The translations under genes and the position numbers were made by a program. 64,000 bases of DNA from Seminavis robusta. Its lineage: Eukaryota; Bacillariophyta; Bacillariophyceae; Naviculales; Naviculaceae. Within the stretch, counting starts at the first letter, position 1. Every line of letters begins with the position of its first letter. The DNA lies in assembly GCA_903772945.1 (NCBI GenBank), contig CAICTM010000023.1:117355-181354 (forward strand), written 5' to 3'. Shown piece after piece: positions 1 through 10,315 of this stretch. The notes below the pieces were generated by a model, which saw only the letters and a program-made list of their open reading frames with translations, was not told where the DNA came from and did not search any database.

Positions 1-757
1 CCAGGTTGACAACCGTGTAAGATGCGCAGAAACTGAACGAAGAGAAACTGCTTGTAGTGAACTCGGTGCGACCCTGACGATAGTCCAAATATTGGAAAGG
101 ATATTCGCCGGAACTCCCTTGCATAGTCAGATCTCGGTCTCGGTTGGCATCAGTGTCTCCTGGGGTGCTCACGTCACCGTATCTGTACCTTGATTGAAGC
201 AGCTCATAGTCAATATCGTCACTAGTGAAGGAAAGAAACTCAGATGTGACTTCGCCATCCAACAACTCTTCTTCATTTGGAACCAGGAATGTATCAGGAT
301 CCTCAGCTGGGCGCCGTACTTCAACGTACGCAATGTTGTCTTGCTCATCTTTCTCAACAAGAATTGTGCTTCCATCTTCGTATTCAGCCCGGTAAATCGA
401 GATCTTGATCACTTCTCCGGTTCGCTTGTCGACAATCTTTGTATTGTCATCTGATGGTACAAAGGTGTTGTCGGAAAAAAGACCAACGAATGGCTTCAGG
501 CGAGAAAGATCGTACTCGTTTCCAGCTATATCTCGTATCATTTCGCTCTTGTTTTCGTCTACACCGCTTCTACCGGTAAGGACTTGGACGGGGAAATCCT
601 GTCCCTGTTCGTTCTTCTTCAAAGGCAATTCATCGCGTCGGAACTTCTTCTTCGCTCCTGCTACGGCGATATTCATTCCAAAGAAAGCAATGGTGCAAAG
701 TGTTGCGATTGTCCATTGTGGAAACTTCAACTGGGCTTTGTTGTTGCCCACAGCCAT
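1..757 (-). CDS. Membrane-anchored or secreted protein, C-terminus cut by the window edge
   Basis: Reading the minus strand from the ATG at 757, the frame stays open to base 1, giving about 252 codons with no stop, so the gene continues outside the window. Residues about 14-35 are hydrophobic (WTIATLCTIAFFGMNIAVAG) and are followed by KKKFRR, which fits a signal peptide or signal anchor. The rest is acidic and hydrophilic, with a stretch like a propeptide (YEDGSTILVEKDEQDNIAYV). I do not recognise the family with confidence. The pattern of DG, charged repeats and a late Cys recalls the prodomain of diatom ADAM/reprolysin-like metalloproteases, but no catalytic zinc motif is inside the window, so this is only an alternative. 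No introns are needed. Confidence 0.7.
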   Translation of the reverse strand, partial: MAVGNNKAQLKFPQWTIATLCTIAFFGMNIAVAGAKKKFRRDELPLKKNEQGQDFPVQVLTGRSGVDENKSEMIRDIAGNEYDLSRLKPFVGLFSDNTFVPSDDNTKIVDKRTGEVIKISIYRAEYEDGSTILVEKDEQDNIAYVEVRRPAEDPDTFLVPNEEELLDGEVTSEFLSFTSDDIDYELLQSRYRYGDVSTPGDTDANRDRDLTMQGSSGEYPFQYLDYRQGRTEFTTSSFSSFSFCASYTVVNL

Positions 758-3192
758 TTCAAATCCTTATCTTTGCCTTCCCCTCGGACCGTTATTGTGG
801 CATCGTGTCACTTTGATTTTTTGTGATTGTAGTACATAGTCGCTTCCATCGTAGACATATCGACACTTTCGCTGACGTATTGCTAGCTAGACACTGGAGA
901 ACTACGTTGCTTTCTCGATGCACATGGCCGTTGACTCATGATAAGAAAGGGATAGAGCCACCTGAAGACCTATCCAGGAGAATGAATGGGGCAAAGCGCG
1001 TGTGCTTTTTGTGCTTGTGAATCAAAAAATGGATCGTGCTATGTATCGAGTTGGGATGTGTGGCATTCAACGGGTGGATCCCCTTTCAATCATCTTTATG
1101 GCATACTCCGAGCTGAGAGCTGATAAAGAAAAGCAACCGAAAGAACAACAATGTTAGGATCAGCCGCGGGAGTGGAAAGGTTGACGCGCAGGAGTAAAAT
1201 GATTGCTGGGGACTGTCACTCAGCCGAACTGGCTTTTTTTATTTTACGGTTCACGAAATCTTTTAATAGCCACGCTGGCTTCGAGAGCGTGTAACAAATA
1301 CTAATATGTTAGACGCAAGCAGAGATTTATGTACAGATCCCCAATCTCCAAGACTTGGATCTGGCTAGTCTCCAAGCGACCGACTGATGAGCTGATGAGA
1401 CTGGTACTTCGTACTTGCTTCTTCAAGTGGACTAGTAGCGATGTGGCTAGCTACTACATGTAGATAAAACTACTCTGGGTAGACTATCTGGCTACGGCTG
1501 ACTTTCGTGGCTTTCACGTTCCAGATGCGGAGTTGCCACTCCGATGAGCTGCCGAAAGATCTGGAGGCAACGGGGGACTTGCGTGCTGCGTGATGTTCCG
1601 CACGAGTTTCAATTTCTCGAATGACCCAGTGATGCAGTGATGTTGCTCGGCATCATACAGTATCACAAGGCGAGATGCGAGATGTTATCGTCCAGCGTCC
1701 AGCTTTGGTTTGCCAGAATTGCCCGACTTTTCACACCCAACGCATGTATGTACCGGTACGATATGTACTTTTACGGTATGTAGTCTGACAGAAGAACAAA
1801 ATTTGCTTGTTTATCAAAGCGACGTTGCAGCAGTCCCATTTTTCCGCAAGTGACCCTTAGACTGGCTCTAGCCACCTTCACGCCGCCTAACAACCACACT
1901 CATAGCCTCCAGCCTCCAGGTAGCTAAGTTCCATTTCGGCCAGCCACCGGTACTCGTATCTGCCATGTTTCCTCGCATGTGGTCGGGACCAAGAACATCA
2001 TAATTGATTGTAACGCTGGGACTAACCCTGAGCGATACTCTATTTCCACCGGTACTGACATCTCTGGCATGGCTTACAAGAGAGGTACCAGTACCTGTTG
2101 TCTTGGATGCAACTGCCTACATGTACTTCATGCTCATGCTCGCTGCCCAAGGGCCCAAGGCACAAATAAAATACTAGCTAGAGTAAGTACGTACTGTGGT
2201 GTAGATATCCAAGGGATAGCTTTCATTCCCGATTGGATTGGAGCGCTTTGTTGCAGCTGCAGCTTGTAGCCCACACCAAGCGACCTATGCATACTATTGA
2301 GGTTCCGTATTCATCCTTTTGCCAGTTTTTGCATTGCTGGAAGTTCGGTACGGTACCGTACAAGCAAGGTCAGAATGTATCATAGCTGCGACTGTGCTGT
2401 TTTCCTGTTTCCTTCACTCTCGACTGAGTAGATGCCAGTAGATGCAGGCTTTATTCTTCCAAGGATATTTTACAAGAAGATCCGGTGACACTTCGTGGTG
2501 GCAATATTAACAGTGAGCGGTCTTTTGCTTAACCCCAATCCCACCAGTTTTTGTCTTGGTCAGTACCAAATGCAATCAATGACCTGAAGGCATTGCCTCT
2601 AAACCACAAAAATCATCAATGTTTTGCCAATTAGAGCAGTTAGCTGCAGTTGTAGATGCCACTGATTCAAAATTCTTGAATGCCTCAACAGTCACAAGGG
2701 GCTTTTACCCAGGAGGTCAGTCGAATCAATCACGAGTTCTCTGATTGATACATAGGCCTTCTTATGACCCAGTACATCGAAGCGTGAACATGCACTCAAA
2801 TTTTGTGTAGTATGAACATGCTGATGCTCCTGTAGAACCCTTCCTTAACAACAGAGGACTCCAGGAGCACCAATGCTGTCCTTAATAATGCCCAGCTCGG
2901 GACTCCACATCCAAAAGCCCCATTTTTTGGGCTTTCTTGCAGTATTGTTTGATTGCAAAAGAACGTTGCAACACCACCAGTCCTTGCATGCAGCACGATA
3001 GAAGCAAGTGGTGCAGTAGCAAGAGGGACAAAAGACGAAAAAGGAATTACCAGGGTTGTTCTCACAATCTATGATACCTTGTTGTTGAGTTGGTTCATGC
3101 CGTGCTTCTGTAGCTAGCTAGTAGAGATTGCGAGACAAGAGCGAAAGAAACAATTCTAAAGATAGGAACAACCAATAAATGGAGTTGGTGAG
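758..3192. other. Long intergenic stretch with no supported gene
   Basis: About 2.4 kb between a minus-strand start and a plus-strand start, so it should contain two promoters. The open frames present (for example 1979-2269 and 2796-3065) are short, lack family resemblance and have no splice partners. The sequence is rich in short palindromic motifs built from CTAG, GCTAGC and GGTACC. Nothing else is recognised. Confidence 0.6.
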
Positions 3193-3196
3193 ATGA
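3179..3196 (+). promoter_or_regulatory. Upstream ORF overlapping the start codon of the DUF6824 gene
   Basis: ATG at 3179 opens a five-codon frame whose TGA stop (3194-3196) overlaps the main ATG at 3193 in an ATGA arrangement. Overlaps of this kind allow termination-reinitiation or restrict translation of the main frame. Whether the transcript starts upstream of 3179 is unknown. Confidence 0.35.
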
Positions 3197-4434
3197 ACAA
3201 TGGGGGACCAGTTGACCGGCATCTCACAGCGGGCGACGAGCTCGCTTTTGGCCCCAATGATGTCTTGAGTGGAAGAACCAAGTTGTCTTTCAACCACAGT
3301 AAGTTAGTTATCAACCTTGCCATTATCCGCTGTGTGCAGGGATCTGGAGCATGTGTCAAGTAACCTCTGGTGTTCTTGTTTTTCCTACTACTAGTCGGCA
3401 ACCGGCGCTTTCGCGAGGTGGTGGCGCAGTCGATAGACGACTACAACTCCGCTCAATCCCGCGCCGAAAAGTATGGGATTGTCGAGACGATAATGGACGA
3501 GATTGCCAAGTCCGACGGTAGGTTCCTCAAAGAGGATGATGATGGAAACTGGTTAGAGTTGGAACCAGATACTGTTAGACAAAAGATAGCACATGCTATA
3601 CGAGATACTACCAAGAAAAAAGAAGCCAAGAGACTCAAAGCATTACAGCAGTTTGGTAGTAGAGATCGAGGGATCAGGCTTCCAACATTAGCCAAGTCCT
3701 CTGCTACTGTTCCTCCAAGGAGACCTCCGGCAAAGCCAAAACCAGATTTAGGAGGTATTACCTCTTTGGTACAGGGCTTGGATCAATATCGAAAGAATAT
3801 GCAGTCTCGAAGCTCCAATGCTCGCACACAAGACGATGACAACGACGACGATGGTGATACTAAAATGCCCGCATTTTCCACCAACATGGGATTGCCTTCG
3901 ATACCCCAAAAACTGCCCTTTGGGCTGGCGATGGGCGATGCCTTAATGGAAGGAATGGAGCGTGCACCGTGTGCGCCTAAGAGTGCTGACATTCTTGGCG
4001 GTGTAGATGCTGCGATGAAACCACTCGGCATGGGGTTGGATAATTTTTCCATGAAGCCAAAGAACCGATACCAACTGAGACCGGACGATCAGGGCCTTGG
4101 TCTCTTGGATCCGGGCTCCCTCAGACCAGGGGGGGTTGGGACCGTCGCACTCCCCAAAGAACCTCCGGCAACACTTTTGCGAAGTGATAGCACCCCTCAC
4201 CAAAAAGAACCACCCGGAGAGCTCATGCGAAGTGATACCCACGAACATGCGGGGCTTGCTGCTACCATGAGTGACCTCAGTGAGCCTCCGTATCATGCCG
4301 ACCACCTGTCACCAGGTTTGGGGGCACACGACGACGAAGGGTCGTTTCCTGAAGAGCCCCCATTGGCGCACGACGAAGACGACTTTCTCTCCAAGATCAA
4401 CCAGTTGCCCGGTTTGTCTGATCACGCCGATTAA
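3193..4434 (+). CDS. DUF6824 domain protein, putative diatom nuclear regulator
   Basis: Two exons, 3193-3298 and 3395-4434, with a 96-nt GT-AG intron, give 381 residues. Joining them restores the DUF6824 core: NDVLSGR near residue 22, then FNHIGNRRFREVV near 34-45, a region of the type DEIAKSDGRFLKEDDDGNWLEL, and an alternating basic helix (VRQKIAHAIRD). This domain is abundant in diatoms and is presumed DNA- or protein-binding; its function is not established. The C-terminal two thirds is disordered and acidic, with repeated KEPP-x5-RSDS/T units near residues 280-315 that look like phosphorylation or docking motifs. The first exon was placed because the longer open frame starting at 3370 has no ATG and begins inside the intron. 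Confidence 0.8.
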
Positions 4435-4909
4435 TCCCTCTCGAGACGCTGGGTTTTTTGCCCTCATTTTGAGTCGATGCAGCAGCGTCTGGCAAGACGG
4501 ACGTTCCGTCTTGCTCTGTCGCCGTGGTCACAGAACCGTTCCCAACAGTTGATGATGGAGAGTTCCCCGAGAGCAGTCCATGGCCGCGATTTGCTGTGGC
4601 GAGGCTGCACACAGAGTTGGCCTTTTACTCATTGGTCCTTTGGGACCCAGCGGAGGCGATTATTATGCCTGTGGTTTGGCTCGGAGGAACACAACGGATC
4701 AGGGGTTGCGTTCGCAGTACTTTTAGTCTATAACTTGTAACTATAGGGAATACATCTTGTACTGGAATTTTTACGACTTGTGTTAGTTTCTCTTTTACAA
4801 ATTTGGCACAATGGACTTTTGGAGTCAGAACCTTGCATTAGGGACGAAGAACGTTACATACTGGTCAAATGAACCAGTCTCCAGTTGGTGTACACAGCCT
4901 CCGATGCAG
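4435..4909. other. Convergent intergenic region
   Basis: Separates the 3' ends of the DUF6824 gene and the adenylyltransferase gene, so it should hold two terminator/polyadenylation regions. Open frames here are short and overlap each other in several frames without family resemblance. Confidence 0.5.
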
Positions 4910-5841
4910 TTAGCTTGCCTTCTTTGCTTCTTTGGAGTACAGTTCCGACAATTCCTTGGCCACTTCGGGTGGAACCAGATCCTGTAAGGACTGTTCCACG
5001 TGCTCGGACTCTTTTCCTGCGATATCCTTTGTAAGATCTCGAATTAAAGTGGAAGATATATGGTTGTATTCTGGCTTTCCTTCAAGGAAAATCGTCGGCA
5101 ATGGCCAAACAAACGGTCCACAAACGAGTGGGCCCCAAGTGTTTAGTATTTGCAGGCTCCGTTCTTCTTTTCCATCCCTTTCCCAACTACGAATTCCCCG
5201 AAAGAATATTGTTGCCCCTTGCTGCCTCGCATATCTCCAGATATAGCCAGCATAGACTTTGATATTGTCGTTGGAATCCACACCAGGTTCGATTTGATGA
5301 GATTCTCATGGTCACAAACCGCAAGTACTTGGCTATCAAGGAAACGCACCTTCTACGCGAATATTCTTATCGATCTTCTTCACCTGTAGCATTTTGCGCA
5401 GTAGTTCCACTCTCTGAGCAGGTGTGACTGCGTAGGTCTTGTTGGGATTTATCCCGATTACAACAATCACTTGCTTGTACCTAGTAGTAGCAGTGCAAGA
5501 ATTGAAGACCTTTTGAGCAAGTTCAATCCATTTACTACACAATTCTTCCGTCATCTTTCACCAATCAGCGTTCAGTGTTCATACCTCTTGGAAAGATATT
5601 CCAACATGGCCAGGTGCCCATAATGAGGAGGGTTAAAGGAACCAGCTAGCACTACAGTCCGGGTCTTGTCTCGCTCACGATACGAGTGCGATTCTGGCAT
5701 TCTCCATGGGTAGGCAATGACAGTGGGCCGCAGAATGGGAGGAATTAAGAGCCAAGCAGAAACAACGATAGACCCAACCGAAACAATTATCATCCATTCC
5801 AACACTCGCTCCAACAAGAGCCACTCGCCGTCGTTGTCCAT
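4910..5841 (-). CDS. Phosphopantetheine adenylyltransferase-like nucleotidyltransferase with N-terminal membrane segment
   Basis: Three exons (5841-5585, 5480-5350, 5256-4910; introns 104 and 93 nt) give 244 residues. Spliced, the protein matches the CoaD-type fold in order: GSFNPPHYGH at 67-76 (HxxH, H73 and H76), then VIVVIGINPNK, a QRVELL helix, NIRVEVYAGYI, FFRGIRSWERDGKEE (equivalent of the VRGLR motif) and NHISSTLIRDL near the end (equivalent of the ISST motif). PPAT transfers AMP from ATP to 4'-phosphopantetheine, the penultimate step of CoA synthesis. Unlike soluble CoaD, residues about 14-36 form a hydrophobic helix, so the enzyme may be membrane-anchored. The start is the first ATG; the frame is open a little further upstream but without an ATG. 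A related nucleotidyltransferase such as NMNAT is possible but fits less well. Confidence 0.72.
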
Positions 5842-7421
5842 TGTCTCTTCTTCGGCTACGAACCACAAGAGGGAAGTACTAGCTAGCTAGCAGCTAGCTA
5901 GCTACCAGGTAGCAGCTCTTGTCCTTGTTCGTATGATGCACTCTCGAATCCCACCAAAATCGTGAATAAAACCTCAGCTTTAAGGATTCAAACAGTCACG
6001 ACCACACACAGAAACAGATAAATTTGCGCCAAAAAACAACCTAAGCGTTCACACCCTCGAGCAAATCTGTGTATAATCAGAAGGAAAGAGAGCATGTGTG
6101 TATTCCCTCTTCGTGTTTGAACAGCAGAAGACTGAGCTCTCGCAACAAAAGTGCGTCGAAGCAACGAGCCGAGGTGCTCGCCCCTAAATGGATTCGAAGC
6201 AAGCAAAATATTTGCATATGTGAGGCTACACACAGTCCGAGTGGTACAGTAATTTCCAGCCCCGACCTCATCTACCCACGATGGTGGGGCTGTGCCTTGC
6301 TTGGAAGCTTCATCTAGAAACTGATACCAGTACCACTCTAATTGGGTTTTGCCCAAACTAAATCTGATGTACTGTGCGCACCAACATGTTTTCTTTCTGA
6401 TCTCCCTTTCAGGTCAAAAGCAAGTTACCGGCCAGGTGTGGTTGATGCCTGCATACCGGCACGGCTGTAGCCAACTCATACTGGTGCTTAGTGGGCTAAG
6501 TAGGACGCATTAGACGTAGTCCGAGTGATTACTGAGCACTGAGCACTAGTAGTAGCTAGCTAGTCTAGTATTTTAAAATTGATCTAGTACCAGTAGTGGT
6601 ACTGAGTACAGTAGCTACTTTGAGTCTTTGCCGGTACGGATTTACTGGGGTGTACAGTGTGCATACTCCGGACTTCAGGATCCAGTAGCACCCGGAACTA
6701 GAGACGTTGTCCAAAGATGCGACATGCGACATGCTATCCATAAGTAATCATCATCGAATTAGTATACAACTGGGACTTTTATACAGAACATGCCACAGTG
6801 AGCCTTAACTTCATTGGAACATGCTCTAGTCGCGTGCTAGCCAAAATTTACTGGCAACCACCGTGATTTCTATTTTGTCGCTTGGAACAGGTGGGATGTT
6901 ACCTGATCCGAACCAACTTGCCCCGCGACTAAACGCACTAATTCCAAAGGCGCAGAAGCTTGGTAGAAAGCTACGTGCGGGGTGGTCCCGGCGAGAGACA
7001 CGTCCAACGTCCAAGCAGCTTCAACATCAAGGAAAACACGAACTGGCTACTGCGCGCTACGCTGTAAGCTGCGCTGGCTGCCATGGTATGCTACAACTGG
7101 CTAGCTACCGGTAGCTAGCTAGCTGGTGTTCACGAAGGCTCCTTTTCTTCGATTGCCAGCCAACGACCAACGACACTCACATCGCAACCAATCAGTCCTA
7201 CTTTGGGTCTTCTCTTTCTAGCTTTGACTTGGTTTAATCGCACCCCAGCCAAAGTCAAAGCTCCATCACTCCATCACCAGTCCATTGAGGGGCGTTCTGA
7301 AGCGTAAGAAGATATCATACAAGTGCCAACCGTGGGTAGCGTACCGGTGCCATCAGAAGATCGACAGATTGATTCCTCCTCTTTTTGTAGTCAAGGCTAG
7401 CTAGCAGTGTTAGATTGAAGG
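5842..7421. other. Intergenic region, divergent promoters
   Basis: About 1.6 kb between two divergent starts. It contains runs such as AGCTAGCTAGCAGCTAGC near 5880-5900 and CTAGCTAGCTAGC near 7105-7120. Several short frames (5988-6356 on minus, 6863-7114 on plus) lack ATG starts or family resemblance. No RNA gene recognised. Confidence 0.55.
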
Positions 7422-8933
7422 ATGAAAGAGAGCAGAAGAGGCAAGGCACCCAGAGAGCTCAGCCCGAAAGTAAAGTCAGCTTCTGTTTGGAAAGCCCCAC
7501 CGTTTCCCATTATGGATCCTGATTGCGAGGCTGAAAAGAGGCCAGTGCCGCTGAGCTTCTCGGAGAGTGAGGACCTCCTACTTCCGCGAGATTATCTTCC
7601 TACAAAGTGTGAGTTTCGGACTGTGGAGGGCCTCTTGTTCGTGGAGGTAGCATCATCTCATCTGCTTCTCTTGTCGTCTCCAACCCTACTAACTCAGATG
7701 ATGTAATCAATGGCAGAGGCAAGAAAGCGTGAGTAGGTCGTGTAGGTTGCAAATGGTGTTGGAGTGTGGATAGTTTGACTAATTCTGGCGTTTGTTTCGA
7801 TGGTGTGCAACTGTCTTCTACCGTTCCTCCTTCTTGTGCTTGCAGATACAACCATATCGCCAATCGCAGGTAAGCTATGCATACACTTGGTACTAACCAC
7901 ATTTCCTTTACGGGGCATGCTAGTCCTGGAGCATCACCTCATCTTGAGTTAACCCAACCTGATCTTCGTAGGTTCCGGCAGATCACTGCCATGAACGTCA
8001 AGCGTTATCAGAATACAAAGTGCAAGGTGGACAAGTCGTTGATGTAAGTTCAGGTCAAGCTATAGGAACGGAGCTTGCCCCTTATATGCGATGTCGTTTG
8101 GCATTCATTGCATTCAAACCTCACCTTCACGGCTACTGCCAAAGTGTCATCGGCATTGTCAACTCCATAAGGAAGGCTTCTCCGTGTGGTGGGTTTATCA
8201 AGAAATGCCAAACCACCGGTCGCTGGATATCCATGAGTGATGAAGGTGAGTTTGCCCTTGCAAACGCCATGTATCTGAAGAGTCTGCCGTGCACAAACTG
8301 ACGCTTGCTAGCAACTTGTGTTCTGCTTTGCTGTTCAATCAAGCGGCTCGAGAAAAGGTATGTATTTCTAAAGTTTGTTTTGGGCTGCCCACCTCCGCAT
8401 TCTCAAACCTGTTTCCATATATATATATATGTTTTTCCTAGGTTGGCCACTGCCTTCGTGACATGATTGCATCCAAGCGAGATGAGAAATCCAAGCAAGC
8501 CAAGGTAGCTGCCAAAGAAGAGGCCGCGTTGAACGCCGCCATGCCCAAGATGCCCATTAGCACTCATTTGGCCAACGCAAACAGCAAGCCTCGGGCTGGC
8601 ATGCCGCAGAGCAGAAGGACGCCATCGAAACAGTCTTCCAAGTCCACAGCGGGCATGACAGGTGGTCGGAGCCAGGCGTATGTGGCGACGAGTACTGCGT
8701 TGGAACCTGTGGGTAACTTTGCGAGGCAACCACCCATTCCTGTGTCGTTCAACCAGCAACCGAGTGTGGCCGTAGAGAGGAGGACCAAGCCTATCTCAAG
8801 CAGCTTGAACAATTTTGACAACATCTCGGCCAAGGGCACCCAAGACATGTCGGAACAGCAGCGCAGGATCCTCAAGCTGCTGGAAGGAGGATGGAAGGGA
8901 TCCATTGAAGACCTGATCAAGTTAGCAAGCTAG
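7422..8933 (+). CDS. DUF6824 domain protein split into seven exons, three of them tiny
   Basis: Exons 7422-7608, 7698-7728, 7846-7869, 7972-8043, 8145-8245, 8344-8357 and 8442-8933 (187, 31, 24, 72, 101, 14 and 492 nt) join in frame to 306 residues. All junctions are GT-AG and each join restores the conserved domain: YDVINGRGKKAYNHIANRRF from about residue 63, then FRQITAMNVKRYQ, a segment containing VIGIVNSIRKASPCGGFIKK, ISMSDEAAREK and VGHCLRDMIASKR at 144-156. The C-terminus is basic and low-complexity, ending in a short conserved-looking helix (QQRRILKLLEGGWKGSIEDL). The role is presumably that of other DUF6824 proteins, which is unknown. The 14-nt and 24-nt exons are easily missed by gene finders and make the model fragile without RNA data. 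Confidence 0.78.
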
Positions 8934-9194
8934 CTAGGGGGCAACCATTTGAACTTTAATAAGGTGTTCTTTTTGCGTACTAGTGACTATGCATACTTGG
9001 TAAAATAATGAAAGCCTTCTCATAGACTACAAGTCGCATTGCATCCACTTTCCCAACGAGCTTGTGACATGTGACCATGGAGGGTCGAAATCTTAGCTCG
9101 AGAGAAATGGTTGGGGTGGGTGTACAGGCAGCATGCAAGGCTGCAGAACATGCCCATCTGGTTTGTTCTTGGAACTCGAATGGTAGGCTGGAAT

Positions 9195-9572
9195 GTCCGA
9201 CGGTTTTCACTCAGGCTTTAAAAACGGGCACGACTGACTCATAATCCTGGTTCTCATAAGGGGTTGTTTAAGGGGATGTTGAAGCTTTAAGGGGTTGTTT
9301 AAGGGGATGTTGAATATTTAAGGGGTTGTTGTTATGGGGTTGTTTATTTAAGGGGATGTTCATTCGTGATAAGGGGTTGTTGTATGGCGTTTCAATGAAG
9401 GCTTAAGGGGTTGTTTCGAGGATATAAGGGGATGTTGTTAAGGGGTTGTTTATTTAAGGGGTTGTTTAAGGGGATGTTGAAGCTTTAAGGGGTTGTTTAA
9501 GGGGTTGTTTAAAAGATGTTGTCAGTCGTGGCAATTTGAAGATTTTTAAATCCTGAGTGAAAAGCGTCGGAC
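9195..9572. mobile_element. Foldback or MITE-like element with imperfect terminal inverted repeats
   Basis: Left arm 9195-9238 and right arm 9521-9572 are inverted copies. Both share GTCCGACG, then TTTTCACTCAGG, then TTTAAAAA, and end inwardly in CACGACTGAC; the right arm has a few extra bases in the middle. Between the arms lies a G-rich tandem array. There is no coding capacity, so this fits a non-autonomous element. A target-site duplication was not clear by eye. Confidence 0.6.
9258..9519 (+). repeat. G-rich tandem array, unit AAGGGG(T/A)TGTT
   Basis: About 14-15 copies of AAGGGGTTGTT or AAGGGGATGTT with variable spacers, often as the pair TTAAGGGGTTGTTT plus AAGGGGATGTTGAAGC. Many GGGG runs lie on one strand. 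The array fills the interior of the inverted-repeat element. Confidence 0.85.
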
Positions 9573-9605
9573 GGTCCTGGAATTGGAAAATTGATTGCAT
9601 GGGAG

Positions 9606-10136
9606 GAATCCAAAATTGAAAATGAAATTGTGAGGAATCAAGAAACTAATATTGTGAAAAAACACAAACTTGAAATTGTGAGGAATCGAATCGCAACATT
9701 AGAATTTTGAGGAATCGCTTTTTGAAAAATGGAATTGTGAGGAATCGAAGAAAACAAAACTGGAATTGTGAGGAATCAAAAAGGAAAAAAGAATTGTGAG
9801 GAATCGGCAAAATTGGAATTGTGAGGAAATAAAAAAATGAAAAAAGCAATTGTGAGGAATCAGAAAAATCGGAATTGTGAGGAATCGAAAAATCAAGATT
9901 TTATTTGTGAGGAATCGGAATTCAAAAATTGGAATTGTGAGGAATCAGTAAAATTGGAATTGTGAGAAATCGTCAAAACTAGAATTGTGAGAAATCGGAA
10001 ATCAAAATTTGGAATTGTGAGAAATCAAAAGTGAAAATTTAAATTGTGAGGAATCTGTAACAATGGAATTGTGAGAAATCGCCAAAATAGGAAATTGAAA
10101 TTGTGAGGAATCGGAAATCCAAGATTGGAAGAAATC
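9606..10136 (+). repeat. Minisatellite with core AATTGTGAGGAATC
   Basis: About 18 copies of a GGAATTGTGAGGAATC core, some with GAGAAATC in place of GAGGAATC, separated by A-rich spacers of roughly 10-16 bases. Open frames on the minus strand here are translations of the repeat and are not genes. It ends about 180 bases before the aquaglyceroporin start. Confidence 0.85.
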
Positions 10137-10315
10137 GAAAATAAAGAAATAAAATTGCTTCAAATCGGTGCCAATGCCGTGCCGACCATTGGACGAACAT
10201 GGCGCTGGGCGCTTCAACTCCACCTCTCACATTTATTTCTGGAACACTCATAACACTTGCTAGCTAGCTAATAGCTACACAGCTGTTTATTGAAATCAAG
10301 GCATCCTTTTCTTCC

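Noticed and set aside
1979-2269. 96-codon ORF in a long intergenic gap
   Set aside because: No ATG-compatible context or homology pattern; one of many chance frames in the region.
5988-6356. 122-codon minus-strand ORF
   Set aside because: Begins at TTG and not ATG, no recognisable domain, and no splice partner found.
9606-10136. Regularly spaced repeats resembling a CRISPR array
   Set aside because: Spacers are only 10-16 bases, irregular and A-rich, repeats drift, there are no cas genes and the host is eukaryotic; this is a minisatellite.
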